Below are positions 9,501 through 12,818 of a stretch of 12,818 nt of DNA, piece after piece. Under the pieces are notes generated by a model that searched no databases, was not told where the DNA came from, and saw nothing but the letters and a program-made list of their open reading frames with translations. Position numbers and translations under genes: made by a program. The stretch's first letter is position 1, and the number at the start of each line of letters is the position of its first letter. The DNA is from Phoronis ovalis (taxonomy: Eukaryota > Phoronida > Phoronidae), in contig JAOXYB010042326.1 of the NCBI GenBank assembly GCA_028565635.1, positions 1 through 12,818 of the forward strand. The letters are read 5' to 3'.

Positions 9501-10604
9501 TTAAAAGTAAAATCTTCGGGATTGCCATCGTAGATGTTGGGCTTGAGTTCCACGTTGTAATGTAATGGATATAGATGAGTTGGTAGCCTGACATCAGTGA
9601 GCGGGGCTTTTGTAGTAGCGACAGGGTGAGTGCTCACTGCCTCTGTGGTTACAGGCTGATCGGTTGCTGCCTGTGTAATATCGGGCTTTCCGGTACACGG
9701 ACCTGTAAGCACATTCGTCACTTTTACTAACGTTTGCAATGAAGTGCATCTCTGTGGTATTTCGTTAATTTACGACGTCACATTTTATAATGAACACATT
9801 AGATATACAACAAAGGTATTACCGCATTAACTTAAACCACAACAAGAATATTAAAATTTTAGAACGCGACCGCCTTGTTATATGATAAATTAAAGATGTA
9901 GATTAATTTTCACAAAGATTCCCGCTGCGGTTCAAGTTAATGTGGTAACATCATTGCTGCGCGCATAACTAATGTGTTTATTAAAAATACGGCGTCACAA
10001 ACAAATACCATTATACCACAGGGTCGCACTTCGTTGCAAACGGCAGTAATAAATAATATATGTATTATCACGAGAATCGGTTTCTTTAATTATTTTTCTT
10101 CAGCAGCTTAAAAAGCAGCAAACGGTGTAAATTCATTTTTTTTACGTAATTCTTCTGAGAATTATTGGCTCAAGGAATGACAGGACGTTGTTAGTACGTT
10201 GTTCATTCAACGAATATATCGACATCTTGGTGACACCTAATCTTTAAAAATAAAATAATTTTTATTTAATAAAATAGGTAAAATAAAATAAAAAACAACT
10301 TGCAGTTCATGCAAGGATTCACATTAACCACCGGCTCGCTTGTTGGCTTGCTATGACCGTCCTGGCCTGCTGTATTTCCATCGCTCACGCCAGTGCCTGC
10401 ACAGTTACACACAAACGGTTCTTTCTGCCCAACAGCAAAAAATACAATAACTCCGACACCTACAGCAATAGCTATTGCAAGGAAAGTTAAGACGAAACCA
10501 GTAGCGGTTGTGAGGTAGCATCCACCGTTTTTTCCTCTGCCACTACCCATGCTAGTAAGATTTTCAGTACTGGAATCAGTTAAATCAAACTTCTGATGAA
10601 CCAT
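437..10604 (-). CDS. Aminopeptidase N-like M1 zinc metallopeptidase, 19 coding exons, 3' end missing
   Basis: This is a membrane ectoenzyme that would remove N-terminal, mainly neutral, residues from peptides outside the cell. Seen, numbering from the Met at 10604 and a donor at 10409: membrane anchor about 34-58, Thr-rich stalk about 69-103, [11 protein letters not shown] 104-114, GPLADDLAG 209-217, QMQPTDAR 238-245, GAMEN 374-378, HELAH 410-414, third zinc ligand Glu433 in NEGFA, catalytic Tyr496. Cys785/Cys792 and Cys825/Cys861 match the two disulfides of mammalian aminopeptidase N in spacing. Possible N-glycosylation sites are N229, N569, N766 and N795. Exons total 2,832 bases (944 codons) with one open frame. 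All catalytic residues are present, so it looks like a working gene. The last few dozen residues and the stop lie beyond base 1. ANPEP-like is preferred over glutamyl aminopeptidase because QWFGNLV through EYLG reads closest to aminopeptidase N. One-to-one orthology is not shown. Confidence 0.93.
519..1338 (-). other. Intron 18 (820 bases), no internal feature
   Basis: An AT-rich GT-AG intron between exons 18 and 19. The protein continues across it without a gap (FDYIRES to YGGGFF), so no exon is hidden here. Nothing else is supported. Confidence 0.85.
1339..1479 (-). CDS. Exon 18: [14 protein letters not shown] helix pair
   Basis: The exon encodes [20 protein letters not shown], then [20 protein letters not shown] and [19 protein letters not shown] is almost the same as in mammalian aminopeptidase N. 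The acceptor is ttactgtag before 1479 and the donor GAATC|GTGAGT after 1339 (phase 2). Confidence 0.95.
1759..1926 (-). CDS. Exon 17: second C-terminal disulfide, VYCNAI and AMSCS
   Basis: The exon encodes [20 protein letters not shown], then [25 protein letters not shown]. Cys825 and Cys861 are 36 residues apart, the spacing seen for the second C-terminal disulfide in mammalian aminopeptidase N. The open frame continues upstream into the intron, but tatcttttcag at 1927 is the acceptor. The donor is AGCAG|GTAACA after 1759 (phase 2). Confidence 0.95.
2084..2203 (-). CDS. Exon 16: first C-terminal disulfide, CARGYQPC
   Basis: The exon encodes [20 protein letters not shown], then [19 protein letters not shown]. 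The Cys pair at 785 and 792, seven apart, equals the spacing of the conserved C-terminal disulfide of aminopeptidase N. An NAT sequon lies just after it. The acceptor is ctttgcag before 2203 and the donor AATCC|GTAAGG after 2084 (phase 2). Confidence 0.94.
2444..2523 (-). CDS. Exon 15: [16 protein letters not shown]
   Basis: An 80-base exon encodes [20 protein letters not shown] and then SDPHLD, with an NAS sequon at N766. It fits the LKxxxxPLYxxxGW helix of the C-terminal domain. The acceptor is ttattttag before 2523 and the donor GATCA|GTAAGTT after 2444 (phase 2). Confidence 0.92.
2524..2854 (-). other. Intron 14 (331 bases), nothing further seen
   Basis: A GT-AG intron, phase 0, AT-rich. 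No open frame resembles the family and the flanking protein sequence is continuous. Confidence 0.85.
2855..3005 (-). CDS. Exon 14: C-terminal domain, [11 protein letters not shown]
   Basis: The exon encodes [20 protein letters not shown], then [20 protein letters not shown] and [10 protein letters not shown]. ExxYxPWxAAL is a family hallmark. A nearer AG (gatctggtcag) would break the phase. The acceptor ttgttag before 3005 joins AG|A as Arg and keeps the helix intact. The donor is TACGGG|GTAAGTT after 2855 (phase 0). Confidence 0.93.
3209..3264 (-). CDS. Exon 13: [12 protein letters not shown]
   Basis: This is the shortest exon (56 bases), too small to stand out as an open frame. It encodes [18 protein letters not shown] plus a split Arg codon, matching the conserved [11 protein letters not shown] helix of the family. 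The acceptor is ttaatttag before 3264 and the donor CAGAG|GTACGT after 3209 (phase 2). Confidence 0.94.
3474..3610 (-). CDS. Exon 12: [12 protein letters not shown], start of C-terminal helical domain
   Basis: The exon encodes [19 protein letters not shown], then [20 protein letters not shown], ending NDHT. The GYYxVNYD block is diagnostic for the beta-sandwich to C-terminal domain junction in M1 enzymes. The acceptor is gtttttgtag before 3610 and the donor CACACC|GTAAGTC after 3474 (phase 0). Confidence 0.95.
3611..4826 (-). other. Intron 11 (1,216 bases), the longest intron
   Basis: A GT-AG intron, phase 1, between the beta-sandwich exons. An open frame of 82 codons at 3777-4025 has no family resemblance and no place in the protein, so I do not call it an exon. 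The intron holds a short palindrome at 3933-3968 and GC-richer patches near 4360-4440 and 4680-4720, whose origin I cannot name. Confidence 0.8.
3933..3968. repeat. 36-base imperfect palindrome in intron 11
   Basis: GATCGT at the left pairs with ACGATC at the right, CCT pairs with AGG inside that, and CGAACATTCG forms the centre. The result is an imperfect hairpin on either strand. It could be chance or a remnant of a foldback element. Confidence 0.4.
4827..4921 (-). CDS. Exon 11: beta domain, [11 protein letters not shown]
   Basis: The exon encodes [20 protein letters not shown] and continues to WFHKTEST. It corresponds to the FNYVWIVPIT strand region of mammalian aminopeptidase N. The correct frame differs from the longest open frame here and is fixed by the joins: AA|C restores Asn on the 5' side and A|AG restores Lys on the 3' side. 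The acceptor is tttcctag before 4921 and the donor CAACAA|GTAGGA after 4827 (phase 1). Confidence 0.9.
5177..5352 (-). CDS. Exon 10: [11 protein letters not shown] and start of small beta domain
   Basis: The exon encodes [20 protein letters not shown], the conserved end of the catalytic domain. The first strands of the beta-sandwich follow, with [13 protein letters not shown]. An NVS sequon lies at N569. The acceptor is aatatttag before 5352 and the donor TTTAA|GTAAGTT after 5177 (phase 2). Confidence 0.94.
5353..5811 (-). other. Intron 9 (459 bases), no internal feature
   Basis: A phase 0 GT-AG intron between exons 9 and 10. It is AT-rich, and the open frame on the plus strand that overlaps it (5694-5951) is antisense to exon 9 and not supported as a gene. 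Confidence 0.8.
5812..5877 (-). CDS. Exon 9: NYLKGLEYG helix of catalytic domain
   Basis: A second 66-base exon encodes [20 protein letters not shown] plus TQ. It matches the family pattern of a short helix, an acidic or polar turn and LW-x-L. The acceptor is ttttttcag before 5877 and the donor ACACAG|GTATGAC after 5812. Both ends are phase 0. Confidence 0.92.
6065..6130 (-). CDS. Exon 8: [12 protein letters not shown], catalytic domain helix
   Basis: A 66-base exon encodes [20 protein letters not shown] plus two residues. It continues directly from SYSK as in other M1 enzymes (SYSKGASVLRM). The acceptor is attcacag before 6130 and the donor TATCG|GTATGT after 6065. Both ends are phase 0. 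Confidence 0.93.
6131..6469 (-). other. Intron 7 (339 bases), no internal feature
   Basis: A phase 0 GT-AG intron that separates SYSK from GASV. The minus-strand frame of exon 7 runs on into it without family similarity. Nothing else is supported. Confidence 0.85.
6470..6604 (-). CDS. Exon 7: catalytic Tyr in FDRISYSK
   Basis: The exon encodes [18 protein letters not shown], then a stretch ending [13 protein letters not shown]. The Tyr of SYSK (residue 496) matches the transition-state-stabilising Tyr of the family. The acceptor is gaatttag before 6604 and the donor TCAAAG|GTTTGTT after 6470, a slightly weak GT site. Both ends are phase 0 and the length is 135 bases. Confidence 0.94.
6835..6948 (-). 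CDS. Exon 6: third zinc ligand, WFGN to [13 protein letters not shown]
   Basis: The exon encodes [19 protein letters not shown] and then FASYVEYLG. Glu433 lies 18 residues after the second zinc His, giving the full HExxH-x18-E site. Where mammalian aminopeptidase N reads VTIEWW this protein reads VSPSWW. That is a local change that leaves the WW and NEGFA blocks intact. The acceptor is gttttacag before 6948 and the donor GCAATG|GTATAAAC after 6835. Both ends are phase 0 and the length is 114 bases. Confidence 0.95.
6949..7457 (-). other. Intron 5 (509 bases), with a small inverted repeat
   Basis: A phase 0 GT-AG intron between HELAHQ and WFGN. It has several TAGGTG-like words at 7145-7290 and a short inverted repeat, AATTAGGCGT at 7193-7202 against ACACCTAATT at 7219-7228 with one mismatch. 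No gene is seen. Confidence 0.8.
7458..7612 (-). CDS. Exon 5: GAMEN motif and HELAH zinc-binding site
   Basis: This is the first half of the active site. It encodes [19 protein letters not shown] (GAMEN at 374-378, whose Glu binds the free amino terminus of the substrate in this family) and ends [10 protein letters not shown], giving zinc ligands His410 and His414 and catalytic Glu411. The acceptor is actttcag before 7612 and the donor CATCAG|GTAGGTT after 7458 (phase 0). The exon boundary falls between HELAHQ and WFGN. Confidence 0.96.
7613..7931 (-). other. Intron 4 (319 bases), GC-AG type
   Basis: This is the only intron in the gene with a GC donor (CAAG|GCAAGC). The acceptor is actttcag. 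Inside it lies a perfect 12-base palindrome AATAACGTTATT at 7848-7859, of unknown meaning. Confidence 0.87.
7932..8170 (-). CDS. Exon 4: end of N-terminal domain, runs into PLPKQD; GC donor
   Basis: The exon encodes [20 protein letters not shown], then a variable strand region and [11 protein letters not shown]. This marks the passage from the N-terminal beta domain into the thermolysin-like catalytic domain. The acceptor is gtttatag before 8170. No GT donor fits the family: a GT after CTAATGA would insert GKLM into an otherwise fixed junction. CAAG|GCAAGC at 7932 has the typical GC-donor context and joins in phase 1 to exon 5, giving the standard [13 protein letters not shown]. Confidence 0.9.
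8444..8599 (-). CDS. Exon 3: N-terminal domain with QMQPTDAR and CFDEP motif
   Basis: The exon encodes [18 protein letters not shown] followed by [10 protein letters not shown] and SLSNMP. These blocks are among the best conserved of the M1 N-terminal domain. The Gln of QMQ lies near the substrate-binding pocket in solved family members. The acceptor is tgtttgtag before 8599 and the donor CCTAG|GTATGG after 8444 (phase 2). Joining to exon 2 rebuilds an Ile codon and joining to exon 4 rebuilds an Arg codon, with no break in homology. Confidence 0.93.
8600..9203 (-). other. Intron 2 (604 bases)
   Basis: A GT-AG intron, phase 2. Its upstream half is the low-complexity CAA-rich tract listed separately. 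The rest is AT-rich with no supported feature. Confidence 0.82.
8934..9100. repeat. Degenerate CAA/CAG-rich low-complexity tract
   Basis: The plus strand is full of CAA, CAG and AAC triplets, including four successive AAC units near 8980-8993. The minus strand is correspondingly TTG/GTT-rich, which creates a Leu-rich open frame (8840-9094) that I regard as an artefact of composition. Confidence 0.65.
9204..9702 (-). CDS. Exon 2: stalk and start of N-terminal beta domain
   Basis: This is the largest exon (499 bases). It opens with a Thr/Pro/Ala-rich stalk containing [16 protein letters not shown], a likely site of O-glycosylation. The M1 N-terminal domain follows, starting at [17 protein letters not shown] and including [21 protein letters not shown] and [18 protein letters not shown]. 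An N-glycosylation sequon (NRT) lies at the end. The acceptor is gtgcttacag before 9702 and the donor is AT|GTAAGTT after 9204 (phase 2), a near-ideal site. The frame is fixed by strong family similarity through the exon. Confidence 0.93.
9703..10408 (-). other. Intron 1 (about 706 bases), almost half of it an inverted repeat
   Basis: The acceptor gtgcttacag at 9703 is firm. The donor end is tentative, since 10408, 10402 and 10357 all give the right phase. No further exon was recognised inside, though a small stalk exon with little conservation could be missed. The section next to exon 1 (10250-10300) is very AT-rich. Confidence 0.65.
9726..10047. repeat. Long inverted repeat (foldback element or two opposed repeat copies) in intron 1
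   Basis: The left arm, 9726-9838, matches the reverse complement of the right arm, 9929-10047, over about 115 bases. By eye roughly three quarters of positions agree, with small gaps. Shared blocks in order from the outer ends are CGTTTGCAA, GAAGTGC, CTGTGGTAT, GACG, ATTTT, AACACATTAG, TTACC and CATTAACTT. A spacer of 90 bases separates the arms. No clear target-site duplication was found, so it may be one old foldback MITE or two diverged copies of one repeat in opposite directions. Confidence 0.8.
10409..10604 (-). CDS. Exon 1: start codon, cytoplasmic tail, signal-anchor segment
   Basis: The exon encodes a polar tail of about 33 residues, then a hydrophobic stretch from about residue 34 to 58 rich in Ala, Ile, Val, Gly and Phe. 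That suits a type II signal anchor with the enzyme domain outside. The start at 10604 ([10 protein letters not shown]) has G at -3 and G at +4. A second in-frame ATG at 10550 ([12 protein letters not shown]) has A at -3 and G at +4 and looks more like the short tails of known aminopeptidases N, so either could be used. The donor is not certain. GTAACT after 10409 gives the phase 1 end that exon 2 needs. Other phase 1 options end at 10403 or 10358. A GTTGTT donor after 10300 is out of phase with exon 2. Confidence 0.7.
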
Positions 10605-11594
10605 TACCCCAGATGAGCTGCTACGCAAATGAGGTATGATACAGCACCACCTAGATAAGCTATTGTTATCTAAAAATAACTCGTTAATAATATGTTTTCT
10701 CACCTGACTATCTACCTATTAATTCAAAGTCTAAGCAGACAAGCATGGTGTAATATTAATGGAATAATTTATGGCTTTTTCATAAATTGTAAGTAATTTT
10801 GGCATAAAAACAATAACTTACTACAAGATTGTTTTTTTTTGTAATTAATGTCTGCTTATATAAAATCTTTAAATCATCCAGGACTTATGGAGTTCTCATA
10901 AATTCCACGCATGTTCTCATTTAGTAGCGTATTCCCGCGCGATCTAATCTTGAAGATACAGATAACAGAACTTTGAGTGTTTCTGTTTTGTACTCAGCTA
11001 ACTTTTGAAAATATGCGTTTCCAATAACGCCTATAAGCAATCTTGACAATTTTTTGGGCTTAACTTCCTTGTATGCAGTATCGTTTTTTTCCAGTTTTTA
11101 AGTGATTTGTTTTAATCAGGTGTCAAAAAGTCATATTCTTTACTTTTTAAGCTATTTAAGCTGTATTATATATGTCTCTCTGATGTCATGCAGAAGTGTA
11201 ATAGATGGCATTATATAATTAAAAGGAAAAACCCAATCCCTAAAACTGATCGGAAGTCCAAAAATTAGTCGAAGGGTCAACAAATGGTCATCAAAGCCTT
11301 GCCTTTGCAACATACATTTAGTTATCTAATCTCTTTCATGAAGATTTTATGAGATTCTTTTCCAGCTTCTATGATAGGTTTGTAGCTGTAGTTAGCATAT
11401 TTATTCTAAATTTTATAAGAAACATACACAATCATAATACTTTTTATTTACAATTTACAGTGTTACAATTGATTTTAACGGAGTATTACTCATTATTTGT
11501 GTCCGTATACCATATGCCCAATATAGATCCGGACTGGAGAGAGATAATTAATTAACGTTTTTCCTCTTCTTGTTTTTTTCTTACACTGACCAGC
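10605..11594. other. Upstream region of the aminopeptidase gene, no gene seen
   Basis: AT-rich DNA that presumably contains the promoter and 5' UTR of the minus-strand gene. The exon 1 frame stays open up to about 10703 but begins there without an ATG. The 68-codon plus-strand open frame at 11349-11555 is Phe/Ile/Tyr-rich, resembles nothing I know, and is taken as chance. Confidence 0.6.
10855..10862 (-). promoter_or_regulatory. TATA-like motif upstream of the gene (tentative)
   Basis: The minus strand reads TTTTATATAAGC here, about 250 bases upstream of the ATG at 10604. In AT-rich DNA such a match is weak evidence. ATGs in other contexts lie between it and the start codon, which argues for a start site further downstream or a spliced 5' UTR. 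Confidence 0.2.
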
Positions 11595-11600
11595 CATGGG
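11595..11600. repeat. Left copy of 6-bp flanking repeat CATGGG
   Basis: CATGGG directly precedes the left terminus of the palindromic element and recurs directly after its right terminus. It is a candidate target-site duplication. The alternative is a TA duplication, with the element then starting at TGGTGGCCC. Confidence 0.55.
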
Positions 11601-12093
11601 TATGGTGGCCCTGGGCTACTGTTGTGTTGTCGACTTAATTGTAAAAAACAACTCCACAACACGACAATCTTAGTATAGAATGTCGCGTTGTCGAGTTGTT
11701 TCAAGTCGACAAGTCGACAACACGACAATTTTAGTACAGAATGTCGTGTTGTCGCCTTGTATGAAGTCGACAAGTCGCCAACACGACAATCTAAGTATAG
11801 AATGTCGTGTTGTCTACTTGCAAACAACTCGACAACACGACATTCTACGGTAAGATTGTCGTGTTGTCGCCTTGTATGAAGTCGGCAAGTCGAAAACACG
11901 ACAATCTAAGTATAGAATGTCGTGTTGTCGACTTGCAAACAACTCGACAACACGACATTCTACTGTAAGATTGTCGTGTTGTCGACTTGTCGAGTTATTG
12001 CAATTCGACAACACGACATTTCGTACTGAATTGTCGTGTTGTCGAGTTGTTTTTTACAAGTCGGCAACACGACAGCAGCTCAGGGCCACCATA
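11601..12093. mobile_element. MITE-like element with long terminal inverted repeats and palindromic interior
   Basis: The ends are inverted copies. The left starts TATGGTGGCCCTG and the right ends CAGGGCCACCATA. The match continues inward through GTCGTGTTG-like sequence and the AAAAAACAACTC block, more than 60 bases in all with few mismatches. Length is 493 bases and the coding capacity is nil, as expected of a non-autonomous DNA transposon. The interior consists of seven palindromic modules. The similarity between modules suggests either recent insertion or active homogenisation. The transposon superfamily is not assigned: a 6-bp duplication and these termini do not point clearly to a family I can name. 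Confidence 0.8.
11656..12075. repeat. Seven tandem palindromic modules of about 54-61 bases
   Basis: Each module is an arm with AACACGACA, a short centre of about 15 bases such as ATCTAAGTATAGA, and the opposing arm TGTCGTGTT, so each can form its own hairpin. AACACGACA starts at 11658, 11719, 11780, 11834, 11895, 11949, 12010 and 12066, the last being the half-module in the right terminus. The steps are 61, 61, 54, 61, 54, 61 and 56. Positions 11780 and 11895 begin two nearly identical 115-base double units. Confidence 0.85.
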
Positions 12094-12099
12094 CATGGG
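12094..12099. repeat. Right copy of 6-bp flanking repeat CATGGG
   Basis: Same six bases as at 11595-11600, immediately outside the right terminal inverted repeat. Confidence 0.55.
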
Positions 12100-12818
12100 G
12101 ACATTTCTATTTGAAAGTGGGTATAATTTCGCACAAACTGAAATAATTTGCGATTTGAAAATGTCATTTTTTATCAAAAATTAGTGGGATTCTTTCCACA
12201 TGTTTCCAAAAAACATGTCAACAAGAAATGACTAATATTTCTTCATATTTTCTGCCAATTCAGCCTAGTACTCTTCAGTTAAGGAGAAAAAAAGTTCATT
12301 ACTTGACCTTACACACATTTTCCGCGAAGAGTTATTGTATTTTCTAGAAGACAAAACGTTTCTATTGAGGTGGATGGGAAAATTAATTGTATTCTTATGA
12401 ATTGTATTCTTAGGTTTAGGAAGTACTGTTATTGAAAAATGACTCAAGATACAAAAAAACACTGTTATTTGACTATAACTTTCTTTAATAATTTTCATAA
12501 CCAAAATGAAGAGACAGACATATAAAAATATATTTTTGTGCGAAGGTTATACTTTAATGTTGGTAAATATCCGAAGGAAGAAAGTTGAAAATAATTGTCA
12601 TGATCTGATAAGCGTTTGTTTTGGTAAACTTTTTTTTTCGAATTTTAATTTTAAAAAGAAAGTCAGAAACTCTTGCACATACAAAGCTGAAACTTGGCAA
12701 GTATTATCTTTATATATAGGTCTACAAAACCACGTCTCGATATTTTGAAAAAAAAATTTCGTTTAAAGAGGTCAGCATTTTGCTGATTTTGACCAGAACC
12801 TTAAATTAACATACAGAT
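12100..12818. other. AT-rich intergenic DNA, no gene seen
   Basis: Two open frames of about 80 codons on opposite strands (12265-12504, 12506-12748) have no recognisable similarity and are Lys/Asn/Ile/Phe-rich as expected from composition. Minor features are a hairpin ACATGTTT/AAACATGT at 12198-12218, a 15-base tandem duplication at 12386-12415 (ATTGTATTCTTA core), and GGTCA/TGACC flanking an AT-rich centre near 12769-12793. Confidence 0.6.
12386..12415. repeat. 15-base unit in two tandem copies
   Basis: ATTGTATTCTTATGA is followed directly by ATTGTATTCTTAGGT, an ordinary small duplication. Confidence 0.6.

Noticed and set aside
9726-10047. tRNA-derived SINE, based on TGGTATAATGG (box A-like, minus strand) and GGTTCAAGTT (box B-like, plus strand)
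   Set aside because: The two motifs lie on opposite strands and too far apart for a tRNA-type promoter, and no A-rich tail was seen.
10605-10703. Extending exon 1 upstream to 10703
   Set aside because: The codon there is GTG, not ATG, and it lies inside a splice-donor-like sequence. The first in-frame ATG is at 10604.
11349-11555. 68-codon plus-strand open frame
   Set aside because: It has AT-driven composition, no similarity, no splice or start context and no neighbour to support it.
11656-12075. CRISPR-like array of spaced repeats
   Set aside because: The sequences between repeat arms are themselves repeated and palindromic rather than unique spacers, and the window is an animal genome with introns.
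11552-12184. Overlapping open frames on both strands with repeated peptide words (RQHDN, CRVVEL)
   Set aside because: They arise because the DNA is tandem and palindromic, so both strands give similar peptides. No frame resembles a protein family.

Overview
The window is animal nuclear DNA. It is AT-rich on both strands and holds one multi-exon protein gene with spliceosomal introns. The gene is read right to left on the minus strand and covers most of the first 10.6 kb. It encodes an M1-family zinc ectopeptidase closest to aminopeptidase N (CD13/ANPEP-like). The AT-rich composition, compact introns (about 160 to 1,200 bases) and family resemblance suggest an invertebrate metazoan. The species cannot be named from the sequence.

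Layout of the gene. I placed nineteen coding exons between about 10604 and 437. Each junction joins reading frames correctly. All introns are GT-AG except intron 4, which uses a GC donor. Exon 1 gives a short cytoplasmic tail, a signal-anchor membrane segment and the start of the stalk. Exon 2 gives a Thr-rich stalk and the start of the N-terminal beta domain, which continues through exons 3 and 4. Exons 5 to 7 carry the catalytic core: the GAMEN exopeptidase motif, HELAH, the third zinc ligand in NEGFA, and the catalytic Tyr. Exons 8 to 10 finish the catalytic domain and lead into the small beta domain of exons 10 to 12. Exons 12 to 19 form the C-terminal helical (ERAP1_C-like) domain with its two conserved disulfides. 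With the preferred start and exon 1 donor, 944 residues are encoded in the window. The family is usually about 960 to 1,000 residues, so only the last few dozen residues, the stop codon and the 3' UTR lie beyond the left edge.

Non-coding structure. Two inverted-repeat elements stand out. Most of intron 1 is a long imperfect inverted repeat (9726-10047) with arms of about 115 bases, ending about 22 bases from the exon 2 acceptor. About 1 kb upstream of the start codon, at 11601-12093, lies a MITE-like element. It has long terminal inverted repeats and a 6-bp flanking duplication (CATGGG), and its interior is seven palindromic modules spaced alternately about 61 and 54 bases. The rest (10605-11594 and 12100-12818) is AT-rich DNA with no supported gene. 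Only a tentative TATA-like motif and minor repeats were seen there.

One gene is present, so there is no operon or pathway neighbourhood to interpret. The items most worth a second look are the two foldback elements, the GC-AG intron just before the active-site exon, and a run of frame-preserving exons that carry catalytic residues.
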